The notes under the pieces: generated by a model
Databases searched by the model: none
What the model saw: only the letters and a program-made list of their open reading frames with translations
What the model was told of the DNA's origin: nothing
From: a bacterium
GTDB lineage: Bacteria; Bacillota; Clostridia; Lachnospirales; Lachnospiraceae
Reading direction: 5' to 3'
Assembly (NCBI GenBank): GCA_004562765.1
Contig: SFRL01000003.1
Span: 62,001-126,000, forward strand
DNA: 64,000 nt
Position numbers and translations under genes: made by a program
Shown here: positions 25,329 to 33,566 of the stretch, in pieces
Layout of the letters: every line of letters starts with the position of its first letter
Numbering within the stretch: the first letter of the stretch is position 1

Positions 25329-27134
25329 TTATGCTTCCTCTGGCTCATCAAATCCTTTTTTCTTTACAATTGCATACGCATAGGTACAAATGGAAGGATA
25401 GTCTGCACAGTAGATCAGGATCTCGTATACACCTTCCTTTGCAGGTGCTGTATAAATACCGTCCGCAGTGATCTCACCACTTCCGGGTTCCGTCAGCTCA
25501 TACACAAGACTGCAGTTTTCCATATTGTTATATTTCACACTAAAGTAGTGGCTTTCCTTCGTACCCATGACAACTGTCGGCGTCTCGGCAGAAATGCTCT
25601 TGCCTTCCATATCCTCCGGAATGCCAAGGTCATTGCCCGCCGGGAACTTGATCGCTACCCAGCGATAGGATAAAACAAGATAATCTACGTTCTGCAGCAG
25701 CTTGGCAGCCACAACAAAGCTTCCTTTATCGTTTAAGATCTTCACGGCTGTCTCAGCGTCCACTGCAACATTTGCATCATCCCGGAACAATCCCGGATTT
25801 CCATAGATCGTACTCTTGGCATTTGCCCCGAGTGTAGCATCCTCTGATATGTACTCATATCCGATATCCACATACACATTGCCCTTTCCAAGACCATGCA
25901 TGATCTCTCCGGAATAGCGGATGTCGCCCTTGTGCGCATTATCTCCAAGCGGGATCTCCAACACGCCGGTTGCAACCTCAGGCACATTTGCACGCGGTGC
26001 ATTCTGACGCTCATTCTCCGGATTGGCAACAACAACCGGTTCACCCGCTCCCAGTTCTGCTTCCTTTATAAAGAAATCCATATAATTGCTGCGCAACATC
26101 TCCTGTGCGGGAGCTGTGATGTAGTTCTTGATATTTGCCTCACGGACTTCTTCAATAATATATGCGTTATCCGTTCGGACAAGCCGTAGATCGGCCAGAC
26201 GAATGAGATCGCTTGTGCCTCCGATATTTTTCATTTCCAGACTCATGCGACCGATCTCACGGTTTACAAGTTCTCTGGGCTTGCAGTCGGCAAGAAGGAT
26301 CTTTAAGGAAAAACCTGTCACGCAGGAAACTGCCGCATCATCCACATATGCGTTTGCAGAACCGCTCTTCAAGATCACATTTGTATCAAGTGCTGCGGTA
26401 TCCTGCGCAGTCATCCAATACTCTCTCTCCAGCACTTCTCCCGCTGAAAGAGTCACATCCTCCACTCCGATCTCCAGCTCATGTTCTCCGGTGCTTGTGC
26501 GAAATGCAGGTATCTGCAGTGTGCCGTGATAACTGAGCTTTCTGTTTTCAGCGGAAAGCTTGGTCACACGTAATACGGCCTTAACATTTTTACCCTTGCA
26601 GGCCGTTGCCGGCATGATCAGATCCACCTGAAAGTGATCGTCATTTAACAACACACCGCTTGTCAGGAATTCTGTCTCCATTTCAAATTCTTGCGGAATA
26701 TCCTCTGTATCCATCAAAAACAGCTGATATCCCTCACTGATGCGGTTATACTCATACTCATGGTCGGAATTTTGCTGATTTACCGCATAGACCGCATGCA
26801 CCTCACTCTCCTTGTACTTCAGGCAGAGACTTGCGTTGTTTGTGCGCAACTGTTCAAAGCCATCTACTGCGGAGAGCTTCTTTACCACAGATGAATCTAC
26901 AACGATTTCTCGTCCAAGACCGTCGATCGCGACACCGCTCTCAACCAGAATGGAGAGATCGTCGAGGCTGAACACACCGCAGCCACAGACAATGCCTGAT
27001 CCGTACATCAGATTGTTTACAAATCTGCGCTTGTTGTTAAAGTAGGTCTGCTCCGCCTGAAAATCTGCGCTGGTCAGCATTTTTCCAGCATAGTAACGGT
27101 TTCTTTCAAATGGATATAATTGATTATTGTTCAT
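25329..27134 (-). CDS. First gene of the eCIS operon: RNRYYAGK-type protein with Ig-like end
   Basis: A 601-residue protein whose N-terminus, YPFERNRYYAGKMLTSADFQ followed by AEQTYFNNKRRFVNNL, is a motif I associate with a protein type found in eCIS and related surface loci. The middle is beta-rich without recognised domains. Residues about 510-590 read as a BIG-like Ig domain (GSGEITADGIYTAPAKEGVY). No signal peptide or membrane segment is visible. It may be a fibre- or surface-binding component of the particle, but the function is unknown. It opens the operon behind two candidate promoters. Confidence 0.6.
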   Translation of the reverse strand: MNNNQLYPFERNRYYAGKMLTSADFQAEQTYFNNKRRFVNNLMYGSGIVCGCGVFSLDDLSILVESGVAIDGLGREIVVDSSVVKKLSAVDGFEQLRTNNASLCLKYKESEVHAVYAVNQQNSDHEYEYNRISEGYQLFLMDTEDIPQEFEMETEFLTSGVLLNDDHFQVDLIMPATACKGKNVKAVLRVTKLSAENRKLSYHGTLQIPAFRTSTGEHELEIGVEDVTLSAGEVLEREYWMTAQDTAALDTNVILKSGSANAYVDDAAVSCVTGFSLKILLADCKPRELVNREIGRMSLEMKNIGGTSDLIRLADLRLVRTDNAYIIEEVREANIKNYITAPAQEMLRSNYMDFFIKEAELGAGEPVVVANPENERQNAPRANVPEVATGVLEIPLGDNAHKGDIRYSGEIMHGLGKGNVYVDIGYEYISEDATLGANAKSTIYGNPGLFRDDANVAVDAETAVKILNDKGSFVVAAKLLQNVDYLVLSYRWVAIKFPAGNDLGIPEDMEGKSISAETPTVVMGTKESHYFSVKYNNMENCSLVYELTEPGSGEITADGIYTAPAKEGVYEILIYCADYPSICTYAYAIVKKKGFDEPEEA

Positions 27135-27191
27135 CTCTGTTTTCCCCCGCCCTGGTGAAATATTGTTTGTGTTTTACACATTACATGTCTT

Positions 27192-27221
27192 ATTTTATCA
27201 AAACATGTCGAATTTGTACAA
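27192..27221 (-). promoter_or_regulatory. Proximal promoter of the eCIS structural operon
   Basis: On the minus strand TTGTAC (27216-27221) and TAAAAT (27192-27197) are 18 bp apart, and TG precedes the -10 by one base, an extended -10. The GACATGT direct repeats surround the -10, and the palindrome TACAATAC/GTATTGTA covers the -35, both plausible repressor or activator sites. Confidence 0.5.
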
Positions 27222-27359
27222 TACTTTTACAAAATTCTTGTATTGTAAAGTGTCAAGTTGCGTCCTGCTTTACTTAAAACTATCATAACGCATAATAGCA
27301 TACAAAAGTTGGACAAATTTCGACTTTTTTTGACCAGTTTTCCTGATCTGTTTATGGAA

Positions 27360-27388
27360 ATTTTATCATTTTGAGATCACAGTTTCCA
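27360..27388 (-). promoter_or_regulatory. Distal promoter of the eCIS structural operon
   Basis: On the minus strand a poor -35 (TGGAAA, 27383-27388) stands 17 bp from an extended -10 (TGATAAAAT, hexamer 27360-27365). The weak -35 lies exactly 6 bp from the shared 45-bp element, as in the ATPase operon, suggesting activator dependence. Confidence 0.45.
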
Positions 27389-27394
27389 GAGACA

Positions 27395-27440
27395 TGGCGC
27401 AAAACGACATTTAACCGCCCTAAATCGACAAAAAAGACAG
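27395..27440 (-). promoter_or_regulatory. Shared upstream element, copy 1 (structural operon)
   Basis: An ungapped alignment with 49041-49085 gives 35 identities in 45 bp by hand count. Shared cores on the plus strand are CAAAACGACAT and TAAATnGACAAAAAAG. About nine positions are the T-tract of the upstream terminator and count less. TGTCG occurs twice on the minus strand with a period of about 21 bp, as expected for a protein binding one face of the helix. Confidence 0.55.
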
Positions 27441-27458
27441 ACGGATGCTCCGTCTGCC
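27430..27458 (-). terminator. Terminator of the PTS IIC-like gene
   Basis: On the minus strand a 10-bp stem (arms 27449-27458 and 27436-27445, 3-nt loop) is followed by six T. It separates the PTS-like gene from the eCIS operon. Confidence 0.8.
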
Positions 27459-27488
27459 TTTCTGATACCGGGTTCACCGGTCTTATTT

Positions 27489-28592
27489 TTATACTTCCAG
27501 TTTCATATCTCCGTCCTTGATGATGCCCTTCTTTCTCATCAGTTCTGAGACGATCAGAGCGATCACCGCCGGCAGGATCACATGCATCACAAGGATCTCA
27601 GCCAGCACAACGCCGGGTGCCATGCCACCACCCACCATATCCTGATAAGCGTTGATCTGTCCCACAAGTCCAGCGGTTCCCATACCGGAGCCGGTGGCAT
27701 TGTTGGTCATACGGAGTACGCATGTGGAGATCGGTCCCAGGATCGCGCTTGCGATGATCGCAGGCAGCCAGATGACCGGCTTTTTCACGATGTTTCCGAT
27801 CTGGAGCATGCTCGTGCCCAGACCCTGTGCCAACAGTCCGTTCACCTTGTTCTCACGGTAGCTTGCAACCGCAAAACCGATCATATTCGCACAGCAGCCT
27901 ACTGTCGCCGCGCCTGCCGCGATTCCTGACAACCCCAGAATAATGCCGAGTGCTGCGGAAGAGATCGGCAGCGTCAGGATGATACCCATGAGCACTGACA
28001 CGATGATTCCCATCACAAAGGGCGCCTGTTCGGTTCCCCAGTTGATGATAGAGCCAAGCCATGTCATAAACGCGGAAATGCTCGGTCCTACCAGAAGTCC
28101 GATCGCAGAACCGGACACGATACATACAAAGGGTGTCACCAGAATATCCACCTTTGTCTTACCGGATACCAGACGTCCCATATAAATGCAGACCATAACT
28201 GCCACAAACGCGCCCAGCGGCTCGCCGGGACCGACAAACAATACCGCATTGTTCAATTCCATGCCTGAATCCAGTGTTCCGCTGATCAGCACCGTACCTG
28301 CCAGCATTTTGCTCGCGAATGCGCCGCACATGCCGGCGGTTGCCGCTGATACCTGAACCAGCGGACTCGCACCCAGACGCTTTGCGGTTCCGATACCGAT
28401 ACCTGCTCCCGTCATTGCGCTGGCCAGTTTTCCGATCATAAACAGATAGGTGCCGATCGCACCGGGGATCAGTCCACCGATCTGCACGATGATCGTTCCG
28501 ATGATCAATGTCGCGAACAGACCGCTCGCCATTCCGCTCAGTCCGTCAATAAAGATTTCTTTTCCCAGTTTTTTCCAGAATTCCTTTGTCAT
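27489..28592 (-). CDS. PTS EIIC-like membrane protein (PfoR / PTS_EIIC_2 type)
   Basis: A 367-residue, highly hydrophobic protein with about nine or ten membrane segments and conserved glycine-rich loops (IDGLSGMASGLFATLIIG, GAGIGIGTAKRLGASPLV, TNNATGSGMGTAGLVGQI). It belongs to the PTS IIC family that includes the putative regulator PfoR. No IIA or IIB gene is near, so it may not be a classical sugar PTS. It follows niaR by 109 bp with its own promoter and repeated motif, hinting at NiaR control. Substrate unknown. Confidence 0.7.
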   Translation of the reverse strand: MTKEFWKKLGKEIFIDGLSGMASGLFATLIIGTIIVQIGGLIPGAIGTYLFMIGKLASAMTGAGIGIGTAKRLGASPLVQVSAATAGMCGAFASKMLAGTVLISGTLDSGMELNNAVLFVGPGEPLGAFVAVMVCIYMGRLVSGKTKVDILVTPFVCIVSGSAIGLLVGPSISAFMTWLGSIINWGTEQAPFVMGIIVSVLMGIILTLPISSAALGIILGLSGIAAGAATVGCCANMIGFAVASYRENKVNGLLAQGLGTSMLQIGNIVKKPVIWLPAIIASAILGPISTCVLRMTNNATGSGMGTAGLVGQINAYQDMVGGGMAPGVVLAEILVMHVILPAVIALIVSELMRKKGIIKDGDMKLEV

Positions 28593-28624
28593 AATACTCC
28601 TTCCCTTTCAGACAGTCTTTTTAT

Positions 28625-28645
28625 TGTCTTGTCTGCTGTCTTGTC
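28625..28645 (-). promoter_or_regulatory. Candidate NiaR operator (direct repeats)
   Basis: Two exact TGTCTTGTC copies (plus strand, 28625-28633 and 28637-28645) lie 12 bp apart just downstream of the predicted transcription start of the PTS-like gene, a typical repressor position. The NiaR gene is immediately upstream. I cannot confirm the clostridial NiaR consensus here. Confidence 0.4.
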
Positions 28646-28656
28646 AGTCAAGGTGT

Positions 28657-28685
28657 ACTATAGCACAATCGGATGTATCACGCAA
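28657..28685 (-). promoter_or_regulatory. Promoter of the PTS IIC-like gene
   Basis: On the minus strand TTGCGT (28680-28685), a 17-bp spacer and TATAGT (28657-28662), with TG one base before the -10. The start would fall near 28650, next to the TGTCTTGTC repeats. Confidence 0.65.
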
Positions 28686-28701
28686 GTATTATTTTCGAAA
28701 G

Positions 28702-29220
28702 CTACGGCAAGAGATACCCCTTGCGCGCCAGCGCCTCCTCAATCGCGTCAAGTGTGGCCTCATCCGCGGCAGTCACTGTGTGAAAATGCTCACCGTCCGT
28801 CAGGTTATTGAGCGGTTTTGTCCGGTATTTCTTTACCTGTTCGTCAAAATTCTGCACGTCCATGCGGCTGCGAATGATCAGATCCACACTGATCTGCCCG
28901 TAGATCGGATGCTCCACTGTCACGTCCTTCACATTTCCGCCGCAATCCACGATCGTGTTCAGCTCGTCCGTGATCTGGTCATCTGTATGACGTACATGGA
29001 AGGAACGCGTGTGTTCATCCGGCTTTCTGTGAAAAAGCACATATCCCTTGTTCGTCGACAAAATGTTTTTGTCCACTGCGCGCAGCAGCGCAATGTCCTG
29101 CACGATCACCTGCCTGCTCACGCCCATCAGCTTTGCCAGTTTTGCCCCGGGGATCGGCTCCGATGCCTCCTGCAACAGTTGCACCATCCGTTCCCTTCGC
29201 GTATCTCCGTCTATCTGCAT
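28702..29220 (-). CDS. niaR: Transcriptional repressor NiaR (HTH_11 + 3H domain)
   Basis: A 172-residue regulator with an N-terminal winged helix (RRERMVQLLQEASEPIPGAK, LAKLMGVSRQVIVQDIALLR) and a C-terminal 3H domain with the conserved histidines in VEHPIYGQISVDL, DGEHFHTVTA. This architecture defines NiaR/YrxA, the niacin-responsive repressor of NAD synthesis and niacin uptake genes. The start follows AAGGAGGAAATTCAAT. No NAD gene lies in the window; the only obvious downstream target is the PTS-like protein. Confidence 0.85.
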   Translation of the reverse strand: MQIDGDTRRERMVQLLQEASEPIPGAKLAKLMGVSRQVIVQDIALLRAVDKNILSTNKGYVLFHRKPDEHTRSFHVRHTDDQITDELNTIVDCGGNVKDVTVEHPIYGQISVDLIIRSRMDVQNFDEQVKKYRTKPLNNLTDGEHFHTVTAADEATLDAIEEALARKGYLLP

Positions 29221-29241
29221 ATTGAATTTCCTCCTTATTTT

Positions 29242-29271
29242 AAAAGTCTGTGCGGCAACTGCCGCACAGAC
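29242..29271 (-). terminator. Terminator after the MCP gene
   Basis: On the minus strand a GC-rich, near-perfect inverted repeat of about 12 bp per arm (29246-29271) is followed by TTTTAAAA, 36 bp after the MCP stop and just before the niaR ribosome binding site. Confidence 0.75.
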
Positions 29272-29306
29272 CTCACTTACATCCGACTCATCTTCCGCTT
29301 TATCCG

Positions 29307-30269
29307 TTAACGCTCCGTTTCAGGTAATTCTTCCACCATTGCAATTGCCTGCTCAATGAGATTCCGGAATGCTTCGAACAGAACTCCTTTTTTACTGTCA
29401 TCAATGTCCATCTGATCCATAATGTCGCTATAGATCTCTGCAGTCGCTTCCAGTGATTCTTCCACCTTCTTTACGGAAAGGCGGTTCTCATCAACCGCAT
29501 CCGCGATGGACTGCTTGACATCTGCCGTAGCAGAAGTGCTGACCCTTACATTTTCAAAATATTTCTGTGTTTCATCCATACTGCGGACATTGTGTGCCAT
29601 TGCTTCATCAGAGTCGGTGATGGACTGGCGCAATTCATCGCTGCGCTTCTCGACTTCCTCAATGCAGGCATTGATATTTTCCACCAGTTCCTGACTGATC
29701 TTTGCCAGCTTGCTGACTTCCTCAGCAACAACAACAAACCCCCTTCCCTGCTCACCTGCGCGTGCCGCCTCAATGCTGGCATTTAAAGAAAGCAGATCCG
29801 TCTGGTCAGCCACCTCGCTGATACCGACCGTATAACGCTTGATCTGATCGAGCGCGCTCTGGAGGGTTTCAAAGGTCACCATCATATTTTTGAAACTTGC
29901 CTGTACGGAATTGGAGTCCGCTTTCAGCACCTCGATCTGTTTCTGTGCGCCGGCAACGGAAACCTCAATCTCATTTTCCATATGGTCAAACTTTTTCGTT
30001 GCCTGATTGATAAACGAAAACCCTTCGTGCAATGCGTTTACTTCCTTCTGAAGACCTACAATGTCTTTGCGCAGATCCGCCAGTTCATCATGTGCCGTGC
30101 GCATTTTCTGCGAAGTCTTAAAGACATCCTCTGCCAGATCTTCAAAAACGTCCGTGGCGCTTTCCAATGCATAATCCAACGGATGTTTGTCAAAAACTGC
30201 TGTCTGTTGTTCGGGCATAGCAGATACCGTTTCTTTTTTCTCATTCTTTTTATTCGGAAAGATTCCCAT
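29307..30269 (-). CDS. Cytoplasmic methyl-accepting chemotaxis-like protein
   Basis: A 320-residue soluble receptor with no membrane segment. Residues 20-130 are helical; the hairpin tip (ISEVADQTDLLSLNASIEAA followed by RAGEQGRGFVVVAEEVSKLA) is the conserved CheA/CheW-binding region. The flanking coiled coils are shorter than in full transmembrane receptors. It starts 12 bp after the FIST gene, so the FIST protein probably supplies the sensory function. No che genes lie in the window. Confidence 0.85.
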   Translation of the reverse strand: MGIFPNKKNEKKETVSAMPEQQTAVFDKHPLDYALESATDVFEDLAEDVFKTSQKMRTAHDELADLRKDIVGLQKEVNALHEGFSFINQATKKFDHMENEIEVSVAGAQKQIEVLKADSNSVQASFKNMMVTFETLQSALDQIKRYTVGISEVADQTDLLSLNASIEAARAGEQGRGFVVVAEEVSKLAKISQELVENINACIEEVEKRSDELRQSITDSDEAMAHNVRSMDETQKYFENVRVSTSATADVKQSIADAVDENRLSVKKVEESLEATAEIYSDIMDQMDIDDSKKGVLFEAFRNLIEQAIAMVEELPETER

Positions 30270-30281
30270 GTCACGTACCTC

Positions 30282-31352
30282 CTACTCAAATGCCAGACAG
30301 CACATGGTCTGGTTCACAAACTGCGTATTGTAATGCTCTCCCACGCCCACCATCCCGGCATGTGCAAAAGAACTGCTCATTGTGGCAAGGTAATCGTTCC
30401 AGTAGTGGTCATTACCAAACATGATATAGCGGAACAGACAGTTGACTGACAAAACAGCTGACACACTTCCCAGTGCTTCCTTGAGGTTTGCAACCGTCTC
30501 TCCCACAACAATGCGGTAATCTCCAAGCTCGAGGATCGTCAGGAAATCCATTTTGTTGACCGGACGAAATGTGACCATATTTCCCTGCTCATCTACCTCC
30601 TTGATGGAAACAATATAGGTATCGCCGTCGCACACATGCCCGAAGGGGTTTTTGAAGGTCTGTGTCTCCATCGCCTCCTTGCCGATCCCAAGCGATGCAC
30701 GGTAAACCTCCTCTGCCGGTACATCATCCAGCGTACACATCGTATAGTTCTTCGGATCTGCAGCCGTCACCATCATCTGTTTCTCACCCGCACTGTGTAC
30801 ATAGATATTTTCTTTATATGCACGGATCTTTCCGTTTAAATTTTTAAATACAAGAAATGCGCAGGCATCCTTGTAAACTTTTCCGTTGCATGCCACTGCT
30901 GATGAATTGCTGGTGCCGCCTGCCAGTTCATAGCCGCGCGGGCGCATGTAGGATGACAGCGTCGTAACTGCGCGCAGATCAGCCCCCGCAGAACACAGGT
31001 CATAACATGCCGTATTTCCCGCCTGTGCATCTACAGCTGCGAATGCATCCTCTAGCCGTCTGATATATTTCGCAGGTATCCGCGAGGCCTCCTCCAGCAC
31101 ATCCGCTGCAACCTTGATCTGATCTTTCATACCGATGACGGATATTCCCTGGTCCACCGTGACCTTGCCCGCGTAGGACTGTCCTACCCCGCCGATGGAC
31201 GGCACACCGGGAAACGCCTGCTGGATCTGTTCTGCCGCGTCCGCAAGCATACTCTCATCTGACACTACAAAAAGCAATGCTTCCGGTGCCTGAATCGTCT
31301 GAAGTGCCTCCGTAACATTGCCGGTCTTACTACTTCCAAATACAAATTTCAT
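30282..31352 (-). CDS. FIST-domain sensory protein
   Basis: A 356-residue protein with FIST_N and FIST_C features: FVFGSSKTGNVTEALQTIQA at the start, GVPSIGGVGQSYAGKVTVDQ in the first half, and YELAGGTSNSSAVACNGKVY, then GDTYIVSIKEVDEQGN and FRYIMFG in the second. FIST domains are predicted small-ligand (possibly amino acid) sensors coupled to MCPs or cyclases. I place the start at ATG 31352, which follows GGGGGGAGGCG; a longer frame would run through tRNA-Pro and is not credible. Coupled with the downstream MCP gene. Confidence 0.85.
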   Translation of the reverse strand: MKFVFGSSKTGNVTEALQTIQAPEALLFVVSDESMLADAAEQIQQAFPGVPSIGGVGQSYAGKVTVDQGISVIGMKDQIKVAADVLEEASRIPAKYIRRLEDAFAAVDAQAGNTACYDLCSAGADLRAVTTLSSYMRPRGYELAGGTSNSSAVACNGKVYKDACAFLVFKNLNGKIRAYKENIYVHSAGEKQMMVTAADPKNYTMCTLDDVPAEEVYRASLGIGKEAMETQTFKNPFGHVCDGDTYIVSIKEVDEQGNMVTFRPVNKMDFLTILELGDYRIVVGETVANLKEALGSVSAVLSVNCLFRYIMFGNDHYWNDYLATMSSSFAHAGMVGVGEHYNTQFVNQTMCCLAFE

Positions 31353-31413
31353 AGAAAAAACGCCTCCCCCCAGGACTATCAAATAAGTGGTGGTTTTTCC
31401 CCACCACTGTAAA

Positions 31414-31488
31414 TCTGGGTGACAGGATTTGAACCTGCGACCTCTTGATCCCAAATCAAGTGCTCTAGCCAAGCTGAGCCACACCCAG
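31414..31488 (-). tRNA. tRNA-Pro (TGG)
   Basis: On the minus strand a full cloverleaf: acceptor CTGGGTG/CACCCAG, D arm GCTC...GAGC, anticodon stem CTTGA/TCAAG with loop TTTGGGA (anticodon TGG), T arm GCAGG TTCAAAT CCTGT, discriminator A. CCA is not encoded. Confidence 0.96.
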
Positions 31489-31541
31489 TTTTCATGTAAA
31501 TTATAACAGATAAAATTTGACACGTAAAGGCAATATCTGCG

Positions 31542-31578
31542 AAAAAGGCGGGAGCCTTCCGCCAGAAAGATTCCCGCC
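31542..31578 (-). terminator. Terminator of the GGGtGRT gene
   Basis: On the minus strand a 7-bp GC stem (TCCCGCC at 31572-31578 with GGCGGGA at 31547-31553 on the plus strand) is followed by a run of five T. A second hairpin (31604-31610 with 31629-31635) lies closer to the stop without a strong T-run. Confidence 0.75.
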
Positions 31579-31674
31579 CCTTTTTGTATACCTATACAAT
31601 AAAGACTTCCCACACCCATCCGGGCGCAGGAAGTCCTTCTCTTATCACTCTTTCGAGTCAATATCTGGTTTTAA

Positions 31675-32685
31675 TTAGCACTTGCCGGCTTTGTGAGCCT
31701 CCTCGATAGAAACAGCTACTGCTACGGTAGCGCCTACCATCGGGTTGTTACCCATACCGATCAGACCCATCATCTCTACGTGAGCCGGAACGGATGAAGA
31801 ACCTGCGAACTGTGCATCAGAGTGCATACGTCCTAATGTATCAGTCATACCATAAGAAGCGGGACCTGCAGCCATGTTATCGGGATGCAGTGTACGTCCG
31901 GTACCACCGCCGGATGCAACTGAGAAGTACTTCTTGCCCTGCTCGATGCACTCCTTCTTGTAAGTACCTGCAACGGGATGCTGGAAACGTGTAGGGTTAG
32001 TGGAGTTACCGGTGATGGATACACCAACGTTCTCCATGTGCATGATCGCTACACCTTCCTGAACATCATCTGCACCGTAGCACTTAACGGTTGCACGAAG
32101 TCCATCAGAGTATGCCTTCTCGTATACAACGTTTACCTTTGCCTCTTTGTAGTCATACTTGGTCTCTACGAATGTGAATCCGTTGATACGTGAGATGATC
32201 TGTGCAGCGTCTTTTCCTAAACCGTTCAGGATAACGCGCAGCGGTTTCTGACGTACTTTGTTTGCCTTCTCAGCGATACCGATGGCACCCTCAGCAGCCG
32301 CGAATGACTCATGACCTGCTAAGAAGCAGAAACACTCGGTCTCCTCCTCAAGGAGCATCTTGCCTAAGTTACCATGTCCGAGACCTACTTTACGATGATC
32401 TGCAACAGATCCGGGAATACAGAATGCCTGAAGTCCCTCACCGATAGCTGCAGCTGCATCAGCGGCGCGAACCGCACCCTTCTTGATAGCGATCGCAGCA
32501 CCTACAGTGTATGCCCAGCATGCATTCTCGAAGCAGATGGGCTGAATTTTCTTTACCTGATCGTATACGTCAAGACCAGCATCCTTGGTGATCTTCTCAG
32601 CCTCCTCGATAGAGCTGATACCATAGCTGTTCAAAACAGCGTTGATCTGGTCAATTCTTCTTTCATATGATTCAAATAATGCCAT
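31675..32685 (-). CDS. GGGtGRT protein
   Basis: A 336-residue protein of the family named after its conserved motif, seen here as SVASGGGTGRTLHPDNMA. Other conserved parts are MALFESYERRIDQINAVLNS and GSSSVPAHVEMMGLIGMGNN. It is widespread in Clostridia next to a NifU-like protein, exactly as here (31 bp). Its biochemical role is not established; an Fe-S or redox link is inferred from the partner. The start follows AAAAGGAGGAACAACAAAA. Confidence 0.9.
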   Translation of the reverse strand: MALFESYERRIDQINAVLNSYGISSIEEAEKITKDAGLDVYDQVKKIQPICFENACWAYTVGAAIAIKKGAVRAADAAAAIGEGLQAFCIPGSVADHRKVGLGHGNLGKMLLEEETECFCFLAGHESFAAAEGAIGIAEKANKVRQKPLRVILNGLGKDAAQIISRINGFTFVETKYDYKEAKVNVVYEKAYSDGLRATVKCYGADDVQEGVAIMHMENVGVSITGNSTNPTRFQHPVAGTYKKECIEQGKKYFSVASGGGTGRTLHPDNMAAGPASYGMTDTLGRMHSDAQFAGSSSVPAHVEMMGLIGMGNNPMVGATVAVAVSIEEAHKAGKC

Positions 32686-32715
32686 TTTTGTTGTTCCTCC
32701 TTTTCTCTCTTTCGA

Positions 32716-33408
32716 TTACTCGCATCTGGGATCGATGATCTTTACTGCATCCTGAACGCGGCCGTACTGACCCTTTGCCTTCTCCCATGCAGTGTTGGGA
32801 TCATCACCCTTCTTGATGAAGTCAGTCATCTTTCCAAGAGAAACGAACTGATAACCGATCACTTCGTTGTCAGCATCTAATGCGATACCGGTAACATAGC
32901 CCTCAGCCATCTCTAAGTAACGAACACCCTTCTCCTTGGTAGCGTACATGGTACCAACCTGTGAGCGAAGTCCCTTTCCAAGATCCTCAAGTCCTGCACC
33001 GATGGCAAGTCCGTCATCAGAGAATGCACTCTGGGTACGTCCGTAAACGATCTGTAAGAACAGCTCTCTCATAGCGGTATTGATGGCGTCACATACAAGG
33101 TCTGTATTCAATGCCTCTAAGATGGTCTTGCCCTGTAAGATCTCAGCAGCCATTGCTGCAGAGTGGGTCATACCTGAACATCCGATGGTCTCAACAAGAG
33201 CCTCCTCGATGATACCGTTCTTTACGTTCAAAGACAGCTTGCAGGCACCCTGCTGGGGAGCACACCAGCCCACACCGTGTGTGAAACCGGAAATATCCTC
33301 GATCTTTTTAGAGTGTACCCACTTGCCCTCCTCGGGAATCGGAGCCGGCTCATGCTTTGCGCCCTTTGCTACGGGACACATGTTTTCAACTTCCTTTGTG
33401 TAAATCAT
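32716..33408 (-). CDS. NifU-like iron-sulfur scaffold-type protein
   Basis: A 230-residue protein resembling NifU/IscU N-terminal scaffold domains, partner of the GGGtGRT protein. Visible cysteines that could bind Fe-S are in VGWCAPQQGACKLSLNV and VETIGCSGMTHSAAMA, the latter being the conserved IscU-like motif. The start at 33408 follows AAAGGAGACTTACA. It and the next gene form a two-gene operon, ending at the terminator near 31550. Confidence 0.82.
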   Translation of the reverse strand: MIYTKEVENMCPVAKGAKHEPAPIPEEGKWVHSKKIEDISGFTHGVGWCAPQQGACKLSLNVKNGIIEEALVETIGCSGMTHSAAMAAEILQGKTILEALNTDLVCDAINTAMRELFLQIVYGRTQSAFSDDGLAIGAGLEDLGKGLRSQVGTMYATKEKGVRYLEMAEGYVTGIALDADNEVIGYQFVSLGKMTDFIKKGDDPNTAWEKAKGQYGRVQDAVKIIDPRCE

Positions 33409-33566
33409 TGTAAGTCTCCTTTCAATAATTAGTATTTGTTATATGCGTTCCGCACGTTGTGTGAAAAAAATAACAAAGTCGGAACATACTGTAGATATTC
33501 TCTCATATTTTGTCGAAATCGTCCATAGTATTTTTCATTTTTCTCAACAAAATATTTATCAGGTCC

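Larger units (their letters stand above)
27135..27488 (-). promoter_or_regulatory. 354-bp intergenic control region of the eCIS structural operon
   Basis: This gap contains no gene. From right to left it holds the terminator of the PTS gene, a 45-bp element shared with the ATPase operon, a distal promoter, an AT-rich stretch, an inverted repeat (TACAATAC at 27217-27224 with GTATTGTA at 27240-27247) and a proximal promoter whose -10 is flanked by two ACATGTC copies (27183 and 27203, 20-bp period). The leader from the distal promoter would be about 220 nt. Confidence 0.6.

Noticed and set aside
1..27134. Interpretation of the structural cluster as a prophage tail or R-type bacteriocin
   Set aside because: DUF4255, DUF6760, DUF4280 and CIS_tube genes and a separate AAA+ ATPase are eCIS features; no capsid, terminase, lysis or integrase gene is seen.
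31602..31640. Second hairpin after the GGGtGRT gene as the main terminator
   Set aside because: It lacks a solid T-run; the stem at 31547-31578 with five T is better.
31353..31661. N-terminal extension of the FIST gene, 103 extra codons
   Set aside because: It runs through the tRNA-Pro gene and lacks a family match; ATG 31352 has a strong ribosome binding site and the normal FIST start.
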